Origin: an uncultured Bacteroidales bacterium
GTDB lineage: Bacteria > Bacteroidota > Bacteroidia > Bacteroidales > UBA932
NCBI GenBank assembly: GCA_947168525.1
Contig: CAMVMG010000005.1
Span: 41,939-105,938, forward strand
Reading direction: 5' to 3'
Length of the DNA stretch: 64,000 nt
This document shows positions 51,581-59,986 of the stretch, one piece after another (the stretch's first letter is position 1; the number at the start of each line of letters is the position of its first letter). The notes below the pieces were generated by a model. That model saw only the letters and a list, made by a program, of their open reading frames with translations, did not search any database and was not told the DNA's origin. The position numbers and the translations under genes are program-made.

Positions 51581-51637
51581 ATGAATCGGAACATGGTAAA
51601 TAACGCTTGGTGGCGCACTTGCAGTTCAATCCTGTAA
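51581..51637 (+). CDS. Trp leader peptide (attenuation peptide)
   Basis: An 18-codon ORF, MNRNMVNNAWWRTCSSIL, ending in TAA at 51635-51637 (a second in-frame ATG is at 51593). Two adjacent Trp codons (51608-51613) in so short a peptide, directly before a terminator and a tryptophan synthase gene, mark it as a sensor of charged tRNA-Trp. The AWWRT core recalls enteric TrpL (GWWRT). Too short to be found by standard gene callers. Confidence 0.85.
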   Translation: MNRNMVNNAWWRTCSSIL

Positions 51638-51704
51638 GTCGCATCCACTGTAGCTGTTTTCCATAATTAAGGTGGCCTGCTGACTTACAGCAGGCCATTT
51701 TTTT
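51632..51704 (+). terminator. Transcription attenuator of trpB (terminator/antiterminator)
   Basis: Terminator: TGGCCTGCTG (51673-51682) pairs perfectly with 51688-51697, loop ACTTA, then seven Ts (51698-51704). Antiterminator strand: CTGTAAGTC (51632-51640) is perfectly complementary to GACTTACAG (51682-51690), which contains the loop and the start of the 3' arm, so the two folds exclude each other. The leader stop codon lies inside CTGTAAGTC: a ribosome that reaches the stop covers it and the terminator forms; one stalled at the Trp codons leaves it free. Confidence 0.88.
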
Positions 51705-51735
51705 GTGAATTATTAATGCTTAACAAATACTAGTT

Positions 51736-53100
51736 ATGAGACAGAAAAAATTTTTGCTCCCGGAATCCGAGATTCCCACTCATTTCTTCAACATCCAGGC
51801 TGTCATGCCCAACAAGCCGCTGCCTTTCCTGCACCCGGCCACCCGACAGCCGTTGAAGCCCGAAGATCTGTACCCCATCTTCTGCAAGGCCTGCGCCGAC
51901 CAGGAGTTGAACCAGACCGACGAGTGGATCCCTATCCCGGAGGCCGTCCGCGAGCAGTACGCCGCCTACCGCTGCACCCCCTTGGTGAGGGCCTATGAGC
52001 TGGAAGAGGCCCTGGGTACCCCGGCCCATATCTACTTTAAGAACGAGAGCGTGAGTCCGGCCGGCAGCCATAAGCTGAATTCTGCCATCGCCCAGGCGTA
52101 TTATGCCAAAGAGCAGGGTGTGACCAACCTCACCACCGAGACCGGCGCAGGTCAGTGGGGCGGTGCACTGAGCTATGCTACCAAGAAATTCGGCATCGAC
52201 TGTGCGGTGTACATGGTCAAGGTGAGCTATGAGCAGAAACCCTTCCGCCGCTCTATCATGCAGGCGTTCGGCGCAGCCGTCACCCCCTCCCCGTCCATGT
52301 CTACCCGCGCCGGGAAAGACATCATCACCCGCAACCCCAACGACCAGGGGTCCCTGGGCTGCGCCATCTCCGAGGCCATCGAACTGGCCATGTCCACGCC
52401 CAACTGTAAGTACGCCCTGGGCTCCGTGCTCAATCATGTGTGCATGCATCAGACGGTTATCGGCCTGGAGGCAGAGAAACAGATGGCCCTTGCCGGCGAG
52501 TATCCCGACATCGTAATCGGGTGCTTCGGCGGCGGATCCAACTTCTCAGGCATCTCGTTCCCGTTCATGCGCCACAACATCCAGGAAGGCAAAAAGACCC
52601 GTTTTATCGCGGCCGAGCCTTATTCCTGCCCCAAGCTCACCCGTGGCAAGTTCGAGTACGACTTCGGTGACGAGGCCGGCATGACCCCGCTTCTGCCGAT
52701 GTACACCCTGGGACATAGCTTCAAGCCGGCTTCCATCCATGCTGGCGGCCTTCGCTACCATGGCGCGGGTGTGATCCTGTCCCAACTGATGAAGGACGGC
52801 TTCATGGAAGCGGTAGATATCGAACAGAAAGAATCCTTCGCCGCAGGTGTGTTGTTTGCCCGTACGGAAGGCATCATCCCCGCCCCGGAAAGCTGTCACG
52901 CCATCGCCGCCACCATCCGGGAGGCGCTCAAATGCAAGGAAACCGGAGAGGCCAAGACCATCCTCTTCAACCTTTCCGGCCACGGTTTCGTGGATATGAG
53001 TTCCTACGACAGCTACTTCTCCGGTGAAATGCAGAACTACCACGTCTCTGACGAAGAGCTGGCCAAGTTCATCCAGAGCGCCGATGCCCTGAATGCCTAG
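51736..53100 (+). CDS. trpB: Tryptophan synthase beta chain, TrpB2 type
   Basis: A 454-residue PLP enzyme that condenses indole and serine to tryptophan. The PLP lysine is K113 in SPAGSHKLNSA; TTETGAGQWGGALSYA and the phosphate-binding CFGGGSNFSG follow. Length and the long N-terminal extension (PLKPEDLYPIFC ... RCTPLVRAYELEE) mark TrpB2, the form that usually works without TrpA, rather than the ~395-residue TrpB1. It stands alone under a Trp attenuator, separate from other trp genes, and is convergent with the thiamine pyrophosphokinase gene (4-bp overlap). Confidence 0.93.
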   Translation: MRQKKFLLPESEIPTHFFNIQAVMPNKPLPFLHPATRQPLKPEDLYPIFCKACADQELNQTDEWIPIPEAVREQYAAYRCTPLVRAYELEEALGTPAHIYFKNESVSPAGSHKLNSAIAQAYYAKEQGVTNLTTETGAGQWGGALSYATKKFGIDCAVYMVKVSYEQKPFRRSIMQAFGAAVTPSPSMSTRAGKDIITRNPNDQGSLGCAISEAIELAMSTPNCKYALGSVLNHVCMHQTVIGLEAEKQMALAGEYPDIVIGCFGGGSNFSGISFPFMRHNIQEGKKTRFIAAEPYSCPKLTRGKFEYDFGDEAGMTPLLPMYTLGHSFKPASIHAGGLRYHGAGVILSQLMKDGFMEAVDIEQKESFAAGVLFARTEGIIPAPESCHAIAATIREALKCKETGEAKTILFNLSGHGFVDMSSYDSYFSGEMQNYHVSDEELAKFIQSADALNA

Positions 53101-53741
53101 TCCACCATGACCAAGGCGGCGGAAGGGTGCGAAAAATGCAGGGAGACGATGGGGGCGGTAGTGCGGTTGAGGGTAGCTTTCCACCAGGCGTCGAAGACTA
53201 CATTGTCTAGCGGCCATTGTAGGCCTTCGGAGGTAATCCGGAGGGAATTGTCGGCCGAAAAGATGGAAATCCTGCGTCCTTCACCCAGGTGGAGGTCGCA
53301 GGAATCTGTTATGGCAAAGGAGGTTCCGAAGTCCGACACCGCCATCACCTTCCTCTGGCCCAGGTTGAACATACGGGTATATTCCATCAGCAGGCCCAGA
53401 TTGCCAATCGTGTGGTCTTCCCGGAGCCCGGTGGCCCCCAGAATGCAGATTTCCTCCACATCCGGGTACTGGGACAGGATATAGCGCATGGCTTTGGTCT
53501 GGTCGTTGTGGTCCTGTTCGTCTACCTTCACAATCAGGTGGGCGTAACGCTCCCGCAGCTCCGGAGAGAGGGAATCCATGTCGCCGATGACGGCCTCCGG
53601 CAGGCGGGACGTCCCGTACCGGTCCAGGTACTTTTCGAAGGCGCCGTCGCAGCAGACCATTACGTCGGCATGCTCCAGCAAGTACAGCGGATAAGGTTCG
53701 GTGGGAAAGAGCCCGTTGGCAAGAATTACGGCATTAGTCAT
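53097..53741 (-). CDS. Thiamine pyrophosphokinase
   Basis: A 214-residue enzyme making thiamine diphosphate from thiamine and ATP. Signatures: AVILANGLFP, VMVCCDGAFEKYL, AVIGDMDSLSPELRERY, EQDHNDQTKAMRYI and ILGATGLREDHTIGNLGLL, all in the TPK order, with the C-terminal thiamine-binding domain (FSADNSLRITSEGLQWPLDN). The frame opens 8 codons earlier but ATG 53741 gives the normal start. It overlaps the permease-Fmt gene by 8 bp. Confidence 0.92.
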   Translation of the reverse strand: MTNAVILANGLFPTEPYPLYLLEHADVMVCCDGAFEKYLDRYGTSRLPEAVIGDMDSLSPELRERYAHLIVKVDEQDHNDQTKAMRYILSQYPDVEEICILGATGLREDHTIGNLGLLMEYTRMFNLGQRKVMAVSDFGTSFAITDSCDLHLGEGRRISIFSADNSLRITSEGLQWPLDNVVFDAWWKATLNRTTAPIVSLHFSHPSAALVMVD

Positions 53742-56265
53742 CTTCGTGGGGTTTTGCCTTCTCAATCTCGGCCATGGACGTACCCTCGGTAGTGGTATAG
53801 GCCGACGGGTTCCGGAATCCCAGCAGGAAGCTCTTCACGTCCATCCGCTTCTTGCCGGCGAGCTGGAGGTCGGTGATGGCGATGGCGCCGTCGGACGTAG
53901 CCACGGCGAAATAGGTTTTCCCGTCACTGAGAACGGTACCCGGCTCCGCCTTGGGAAGGTCGTAGCGCATCTCCCCGAAGAACACCTTCAACTGCACCGG
54001 CTGTGCACCGGGAGGGCACTCCCTTCCCGCAGCATCGGCCTGATTATTTGCGAAGGGAAGGGAGTGTCCTTCCGGCATCCTTCCGGCATCGGCCAGGGGC
54101 ACCAGTTCCGTGTAAGCGCCCGGATAGGGCGACAGGCCGCGGATAAGGTTGTATACGTGGCGGGTGGTGTCCCGCCAGTCGATGTGCTGCAGCTCGCGGG
54201 TAATCTTGGGAGCAGGTTTAAGCAGTTCAGAGCCCTGGATGAAGCTTCTCTGTACGCGGAGCTCTACGTTCTTCTGCACCAGGCCTTCCACCGTTTCCAC
54301 CACCAGCTGCGAGCCCAGCTCCATCAGCTTGTCGTGGAGGGTGCCTGCCGTGTCGGTGGGCTCTACCCGGCATTCGGAACGGAGGATGATGCCACCCGTG
54401 TCTATCTTCCGATCAATCATGAAGGTGGTGACGCCGGTGATATTCTCTCCGTTAATTACGGCCCAGTTGATGGGTGCGGCGCCACGGTACTGTGGCAGCA
54501 GGGCGGCGTGCAGGTTGAAGGTGCCCCGCTTGGGCATTCTCCAGACCACTTCCGGGAGCATCCGGAAGCCAACCACCACAAAAAGGTCTGCCTTCCAGGC
54601 GGCCAGGTCGGAGAGGAACTGCTCATCCTTGAGTTTTTCCGGCTGCAGTACGGGAATGCCGTGCTCTACGGCATATTTCTTCACGGGGCTTTCATTTATC
54701 TTGAGCCCGCGGCCGGAAGGTTTGTCGGGCACCGTAACCACGCCTACCACCTTGTATCCGCCCTTAACCAGGGCATCCAGCGGGCCCACCGAGAATTCCG
54801 GCGTTCCCATATAAACAATCGGAGTATTTCTGAACATACGGAAGAATTTGCTTTTTGCCCGACGCCACCACGTCTTGAGCAGGTCGATATGCAGGATGCT
54901 GGAATCCTGGATGGCCTTGTAGGTGAGGAAAGCCCCGATGGGCGCCAGCACAAAGGCCGATGCGAACTTGCCGATGAAAGCGGTAGTGCTGCCGTTGTTG
55001 GCCAGGCGTTCCCCCGTGATGTCCACCACCCAGTACAACACGAAGAAAAGGATGGAGATGATGGCAGGTGTCCCCAGGCCGCCCTTTTTGATGATAGCCC
55101 CGATGGGCGCGCCGATAAAGAACAGCAGCATGCAGGCCAGGGCCTTGGAGAACTTGTTCCAGATTTCCACGCTTGTGCGGTACACGAGATGGATGCTGTC
55201 GTACGCTTCCAGAATTTGGCTGCGGGCCTCCTGCGCGGCCTGCCCGGCCGACGAAGCAGCGCCCTCATAGGCAGTCATCCTGTCTTTGGGCGTTTTCCAC
55301 TGATAATCCTTGAGCGGCTCCATCGCCTTGTCTTCCTTTTCCCGCCAGGTGGTGTCCAGCTGCGCGCGGAACAGCAGGCCGCTGCCGCGCAGAAACTGGA
55401 GAGTCCGCCGGTCCAGGCCGCTTTCCACCAGATTGACCAGGGAGTCTTTCCCCACCTGCAGATCCTTGATGCCCATGGATTTCACCTGCTCGCCGAAGCG
55501 GGCAGAGTCGGACTGGTGGTACGCATAGTTTTCCAGGGGAATCACCAGCTCCTGCTTCCCGAAGTGGATTCTCCGGACGGAGAGGGTGGTGTCCTGGTAT
55601 TTCCGTGTGTTCTCCTCCTGGTAATTGGTTCCGTTATAGAGCTGGAAGGTGAGGTAGTCCTTTGACTTGGACATCTTCAGGATACCGCTGTCCGCCACCG
55701 TGAGGCGAGTGTTGCCCCGTTCACCGGTGTGGTCGTACACCTGGATGTGGTACATCATCCCGGTCTTCTTGTTCCGCTGTTCCACGCGCAGGATATAGCC
55801 GTCGATACCGTCGTAGAACGTTCCGGTGGGGATTTTGATCTCCGACTTGGTGCGGCCGATGTCGTCCCGCATGGTGTAGATCTGGTTGATGGAGTAGGGA
55901 ACCAGCCGGTCTCCGATATAGAAGGCACCGACACTGATCAGCAGCCCTACTACAATCATGGGAACCAGCACGCGGGTGAGGGAAATGCCGGATGCCTTGA
56001 TGGCGGTGAGCTCGAATTTCTCGCCCATGTCGCCCAGGGTCATCATGGAAGAGAGGAGGGTGGCCAGCGGCATGGCCAGTGGGAGCGTCTGGATACTGCC
56101 CCACATCAGGAATTCCAGGATTACCTTGAATTCCAGGCCTTTCCCTACCAGTTCGTCGATATAGAGCCAGAGAAACTGGAGGGCCAGGATAAAGATGACG
56201 ATGGCGAGGATCGCAAAAAACGGTCCCACAAACGACTTCAATATGAACCTGTCCAGTCTCTTCAT
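53734..56265 (-). CDS. fmt: Fusion of an LptF/LptG-family permease with methionyl-tRNA formyltransferase
   Basis: One uninterrupted 843-codon frame. Residues 1-~470 are a YjgP/YjgQ (LptF/G) permease with six helices (RFILKSFVGPFFAILAIVIF ... GAPIGAIIKKGGLGTPAIIS), part of lipopolysaccharide export. From Met477 (54837) the sequence is Fmt: IVYMGTPEFSV, then FNLHAALLPQYRGAAPINWA with the catalytic Asn and His, and the Asp in IDTGGIILRSE, followed by the C-terminal OB-like domain. Fmt formylates initiator Met-tRNA. Met477 could serve as an independent start, giving a 367-residue Fmt. The Fmt domain also has a ~30-residue palindromic insert. Confidence 0.88.
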   Translation of the reverse strand: MKRLDRFILKSFVGPFFAILAIVIFILALQFLWLYIDELVGKGLEFKVILEFLMWGSIQTLPLAMPLATLLSSMMTLGDMGEKFELTAIKASGISLTRVLVPMIVVGLLISVGAFYIGDRLVPYSINQIYTMRDDIGRTKSEIKIPTGTFYDGIDGYILRVEQRNKKTGMMYHIQVYDHTGERGNTRLTVADSGILKMSKSKDYLTFQLYNGTNYQEENTRKYQDTTLSVRRIHFGKQELVIPLENYAYHQSDSARFGEQVKSMGIKDLQVGKDSLVNLVESGLDRRTLQFLRGSGLLFRAQLDTTWREKEDKAMEPLKDYQWKTPKDRMTAYEGAASSAGQAAQEARSQILEAYDSIHLVYRTSVEIWNKFSKALACMLLFFIGAPIGAIIKKGGLGTPAIISILFFVLYWVVDITGERLANNGSTTAFIGKFASAFVLAPIGAFLTYKAIQDSSILHIDLLKTWWRRAKSKFFRMFRNTPIVYMGTPEFSVGPLDALVKGGYKVVGVVTVPDKPSGRGLKINESPVKKYAVEHGIPVLQPEKLKDEQFLSDLAAWKADLFVVVGFRMLPEVVWRMPKRGTFNLHAALLPQYRGAAPINWAVINGENITGVTTFMIDRKIDTGGIILRSECRVEPTDTAGTLHDKLMELGSQLVVETVEGLVQKNVELRVQRSFIQGSELLKPAPKITRELQHIDWRDTTRHVYNLIRGLSPYPGAYTELVPLADAGRMPEGHSLPFANNQADAAGRECPPGAQPVQLKVFFGEMRYDLPKAEPGTVLSDGKTYFAVATSDGAIAITDLQLAGKKRMDVKSFLLGFRNPSAYTTTEGTSMAEIEKAKPHEDD
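54013..54070. repeat. In-frame palindromic insert in fmt
   Basis: Arms 54013-54031 and 54049-54070 form a ~19-bp stem with one wobble and a 3-nt bulge; the loop region contains GCAGCATCGGCCT (54029-54041). On the coding strand it adds roughly HSLPFANNQADAAGRECPPG between conserved TELVPL and LKVFFGE of Fmt. The same 13-mer and frame occur in the miaA insert. Confidence 0.7.
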
Positions 56266-56274
56266 GCCGATGTT

Positions 56275-58890
56275 TTATGCAGAGGCAATCTCCGCCAGCT
56301 TGTCCAGCGCCTGCGGGAGGCCTTCCAGCAGGCGTCCGCCCGCTGTGGCCAGGCCCGGCTGTCCGCCGCCGCCGCCCTGGATAAACTTGGCCGCCTCGCG
56401 GATGTCTTTTCCTGCATTCTTTCCCTTGGATACCAGGTCGGCCGAATACATCAGGATCAGGTTGGGCTTGCCGGCAAAGGCGAAGGCGCCGCAGAGGGCC
56501 ATGTTCTCCACTTTCTTCTGCAACATCAGGGCCACATTGCGGGCGATGGCAGGGTCGATGGAACTGTCGAAACGGATGAGCTTGATTCCGCCTACTTGTT
56601 CTGCCTTCTGCTCCAGTCTTTCGGCCAGGGCGGCGGCTTTTTCCGCGGCGATGGCCTCCAGCTGTTTGCGTGCGTCGGCATTCTCGGTCACCAGCTTTTC
56701 GATGGCGCCGGTGAGATCAGGGACGTTGTTAAGCAGGCCTCTCACCGTTTTCAGGAGGTCTTCCATCAGCTGGATGCTCTGCTCGGCGGCGGCCCCGGTA
56801 ACGGCCTCGATACGGCGCACGCCGGCCGCTATAGCGCTCTCTGCGCGGATCTTGAAAAGGCCGATGGTGCCGGTAGAACGGGTATGGGTGCCGCCGCAGA
56901 GCTCTACGGAATCCCCGAAGCGCACCACCCTTACCACGTCTCCGTACTTTTCACCGAACAGGGCCATCGCGCCCATCGCCCGGGCCTCGTCCATGGAGGC
57001 GTCGCGCTTTTCGCAGAGCGGTTCGTCGGCACGGATGAGCTCGTTTACGCGGTTCTCCACTGCCCTCAGTTCCTCGTCCGTCATTTTCTGGAAGTGGGAG
57101 AAGTCGAAGCGGAAGTAGTTGGCGCAGACGAAGGAGCCTTTCTGTTCTACGTGCGTGCCCAGGATTTCGCGCAGGGCCTGGTGTAGCAGGTGGGTGGCCG
57201 TATGGTTGTTCATGATCTGCTGGCGGCGTTTCCCGTCTACGCACAGGCGGAATGTGCCAGTTGCCCCGGAGGGCAGCTTCTCTGCCAGGTGGATGCTCAG
57301 GTTGTTCTCCTTGACGGTGTTCAGGATGGCAATCTTTTCACCGCTTTCACTTTCGATATAACCGGTGTCTCCCACCTGGCCGCCCATCTCTGCGTAGAAA
57401 GGCGTGCGGTCAAACACGAGCTGGAAGAACTCCTTGTTCTTCTGCTTCACGGTGCGCTGTTTCAGCAGGCGGGCGCCTTTCACCTCAAGGGTGTCGTACC
57501 CTTCGAACACAACCTCGTCGGAGTCGGCGAAGACGGTCCAGTCGCCGAACTCGTTGGCAGTGGCGCTACGGGCGCGTTCCTTCTGTTTCCCAAGCTCTAC
57601 CTGGAAACCGTCCAGGTCTACGGTGTATCCTTTTTCCGAGGCGATCAGCTGGGTGAGGTCGATGGGAAAACCGTAGGTGTCGTACAGAACGAAGGCGTCG
57701 GTGCCGGATAACACCTTGGTGGCGGCGTTCTTCTTCATATTGTCTTCCAGCATGCGGATACCGCGGTCCAGGGTGCGCAGGAAGGCGTTTTCCTCTTCGC
57801 GGATAACGTTTTCGATGAGTTTCTGCTGGGCAGGGAGCTCCGGATAAGCCTCTCCCATGTCGGCCACCAGCTGGGGAACCAGGCGGGTGAGGAAGGGCTC
57901 CGTAAAGCCCAGGAAAGTGTATCCGTAGCGGACAGCGCGGCGCAGGATGCGGCGGATTACGTAGCCGGCTTTCACGTTGGACGGCAGCTGGCCGTCGGCG
58001 ATGGAGAAGGCGATGGCCCGGATATGGTCTGCGATCACGCGCATGGCCACCTCCACGTTGCCACCCTCGGCATATTTGTGGCCGGAGAATTCCTCCACTT
58101 TGCCGATGAGGCCGGAGAAGACATCGGTCTCGTAGTTGCTCTTCTTGCCCTGCAGGATCATGCACAGGCGCTCGAAGCCCATGCCGGTGTCGATATTCTT
58201 GGCGGGGAGGGGCTCCAGGTGACCGTCGGCCTTGCGCTCAAACTGCATGAACACCAGATTCCAGATCTCGATCACATCGTCGTTGTCCATATTCACCAGC
58301 TCACGGCCGGGGATGCGGGCGATTTCCTCGTCGCTCCGAAGATCGATATGGATTTCGCTGCAGGGGCCGCAGGGGCCGGTGTCGCCCATCTCCCAGAAGT
58401 TGTCGTGCTTGTTTCCGGTGAGCACGTGGTCTGCGGGAAGGTGCTTGAGCCAGGCTTTCTGGGCCTCGGTGTCCAGCTGGGTTCCGTCTTCCTGAGAACC
58501 TTCAAATATGGTGGCATACAGCTTGGTCTTGTCAATCTTGTACACTTCTGTGAGCAGTTCCCAGGCCCAGTCGATGGCCTCTTCCTTGAAGTAGTCTCCA
58601 AAGCTCCAGTTGCCCAGCATCTCGAACATTGTGTGGTGACGACCGTCGTGGCCCACTGCCTCCAAGTCGTTGTGCTTTCCGCTTACCCTCAGGCACTTCT
58701 GGCTGTCGGTTGCACGGGGGAATTTGGGTGCGGAGTTGCCCAGGAAGATGTCTTTGAACTGGTTCATGCCCGCATTGGTAAACATTAGGGTGGGGTCGTT
58801 CTTGATTACCATGGGGGCCGACGGAACAACGGTGTGTCCCTTGGAAGCGAAGAAGTCCAGGAACTTCTGCCGAATTTCTTTTGAAGTCAT
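56275..58890 (-). CDS. alaS: Alanyl-tRNA synthetase
   Basis: An 871-residue class II synthetase. The start MTSKEIRQKFLDFFASKGH, PTLMFTNAGMNQFKDIFLG and TGMGFERLCMIL belong to the aminoacylation domain; the editing domain has NNHTATHLLHQALRE and VELCGGTHTRSTG with its Cys and His zinc ligands; C-terminal GGGGGQPG lies in the DHHA1 domain. An ATG 9 bp upstream is in frame but MTSKEIRQ is the normal start. A minus-strand -7 box TATTTTTG is at 58924-58931. Confidence 0.96.
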   Translation of the reverse strand: MTSKEIRQKFLDFFASKGHTVVPSAPMVIKNDPTLMFTNAGMNQFKDIFLGNSAPKFPRATDSQKCLRVSGKHNDLEAVGHDGRHHTMFEMLGNWSFGDYFKEEAIDWAWELLTEVYKIDKTKLYATIFEGSQEDGTQLDTEAQKAWLKHLPADHVLTGNKHDNFWEMGDTGPCGPCSEIHIDLRSDEEIARIPGRELVNMDNDDVIEIWNLVFMQFERKADGHLEPLPAKNIDTGMGFERLCMILQGKKSNYETDVFSGLIGKVEEFSGHKYAEGGNVEVAMRVIADHIRAIAFSIADGQLPSNVKAGYVIRRILRRAVRYGYTFLGFTEPFLTRLVPQLVADMGEAYPELPAQQKLIENVIREEENAFLRTLDRGIRMLEDNMKKNAATKVLSGTDAFVLYDTYGFPIDLTQLIASEKGYTVDLDGFQVELGKQKERARSATANEFGDWTVFADSDEVVFEGYDTLEVKGARLLKQRTVKQKNKEFFQLVFDRTPFYAEMGGQVGDTGYIESESGEKIAILNTVKENNLSIHLAEKLPSGATGTFRLCVDGKRRQQIMNNHTATHLLHQALREILGTHVEQKGSFVCANYFRFDFSHFQKMTDEELRAVENRVNELIRADEPLCEKRDASMDEARAMGAMALFGEKYGDVVRVVRFGDSVELCGGTHTRSTGTIGLFKIRAESAIAAGVRRIEAVTGAAAEQSIQLMEDLLKTVRGLLNNVPDLTGAIEKLVTENADARKQLEAIAAEKAAALAERLEQKAEQVGGIKLIRFDSSIDPAIARNVALMLQKKVENMALCGAFAFAGKPNLILMYSADLVSKGKNAGKDIREAAKFIQGGGGGQPGLATAGGRLLEGLPQALDKLAEIASA

Positions 58891-58923
58891 ATATTGCATA
58901 TACTTTATTGTCTGTCAATCCTA

Positions 58924-58931
58924 CAAAAATA
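58924..58931 (-). promoter_or_regulatory. -7 promoter box (TATTTTTG) of alaS
   Basis: Perfect consensus on the minus strand 33 bp before the alaS ATG. Confidence 0.5.
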
Positions 58932-59004
58932 CGCATTTTTGAGGGAAAAACCTTGGGAGAAGGCACAGATTGTGCAGAGTAAACGCGAGTTTGCAGAAAA
59001 TCAT

Positions 59005-59012
59005 TATATTTG
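59005..59012 (+). promoter_or_regulatory. -7 promoter box (TATATTTG) of the M23 pair
   Basis: Perfect consensus. It rules out starts before about 59020 for the downstream M23 gene. Confidence 0.55.
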
Positions 59013-59032
59013 CAAATTCCAAAAACCGCGTT

Positions 59033-59986
59033 TTGTCCAGGATCGAGAAATATATACTGAACCCGGAAACCCTGATGGCGGAGCTCAAGGAAGAGCCCCG
59101 GCACAGGGGTTGGAAAGTGCTGCTTGTCGTGCTCTCCGGTATTTTGCTATTCCTGTTCTACATGTGGTTCTATGTAAGCGTGCTTGGCCTGGACCTTCCC
59201 AAAACCGCCATTTTAAAGCGCCAAAACGCCGACTGGAACTCCCGGATAGACCGTATTTCCCAGCAGCTGGACCAGCACGAGGAACGCCTGGGCCTGCTGG
59301 AAGTCCGGGACGACCGCATCTATCGTTCTGTCTACGGAATGGACGAAATTCCCCAGGCCGTGCGCCTGGCGGGCTTCTCGGAAGCCAACCGCTATGCCTC
59401 GCTGGAAGGGACCTCCCTCCAGTACATCGTCAGGCGGGTGGATATCATGGAAAAACGAGTCTACATCCAGTCCAAGTCGTTCGAGGACGTGATCACTGTG
59501 CAGCGGACGGCCGGTGACCGGGCCGCGCACATTCCAGCCATCCCTCCCATGAGCACGGATCCATCCACCTTCCGGCTTACCAGTCCGTTCGGCTACCGCT
59601 CAGACCCGCTGCTGGGCATCGGGAAACGCCATACCGGCATAGATTTCGCCTGCGACCCCGGCAACCCCATCTATGCCACCGGAGACGGCGTGGTGATCAA
59701 GGCAGCCCATGAGGGGAAGGGTTATGGCAACCATGTGGAGGTGGACCACGGATTTGGCTATGTAACGCGTTACGCGCACATGTCCCGGATCGATGTAGTG
59801 GAGGGGCAGAAGGTCAGCCGGGGAGATTTTCTGGGCCTGAGCGGCCGTAGCGGCCGTGTTACGGGGCCGCACCTGCATTACGAGGTAATCTACCGGAAAG
59901 ATTATGTGAACCCGGCCCTGTACATGGACCTTGACATTCCCGCCAAGGACTATGCAGAGATGGTCAGAAAACCGGAACGGCCATGA
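59033..59986 (+). CDS. M23 family metallopeptidase (LytM-type), membrane-anchored
   Basis: About 317 residues: one transmembrane helix (VLLVVLSGILLFLFYMWFYV), a coiled coil (NSRIDRISQQLDQHEERLGL) and an M23 domain with HTGID, YVTRYAHMSRI and HLHYEVI, the complete zinc and catalytic set. It should cut peptidoglycan crosslinks in the periplasm. The TTG at 59033 is chosen because RIEKYILNPETL ahead of ATG 59075 looks like the conserved family N-terminus; ATG 59075 is the alternative. Overlaps the second M23 gene by 4 bp. Confidence 0.85.
   Translation: MSRIEKYILNPETLMAELKEEPRHRGWKVLLVVLSGILLFLFYMWFYVSVLGLDLPKTAILKRQNADWNSRIDRISQQLDQHEERLGLLEVRDDRIYRSVYGMDEIPQAVRLAGFSEANRYASLEGTSLQYIVRRVDIMEKRVYIQSKSFEDVITVQRTAGDRAAHIPAIPPMSTDPSTFRLTSPFGYRSDPLLGIGKRHTGIDFACDPGNPIYATGDGVVIKAAHEGKGYGNHVEVDHGFGYVTRYAHMSRIDVVEGQKVSRGDFLGLSGRSGRVTGPHLHYEVIYRKDYVNPALYMDLDIPAKDYAEMVRKPERP

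Noticed and set aside
53701..55665. Long open frame of 654 codons on the plus strand
   Set aside because: It lies antisense to the permease-Fmt fusion, whose domains are clear; its translation is His/Gly-rich with no motif.
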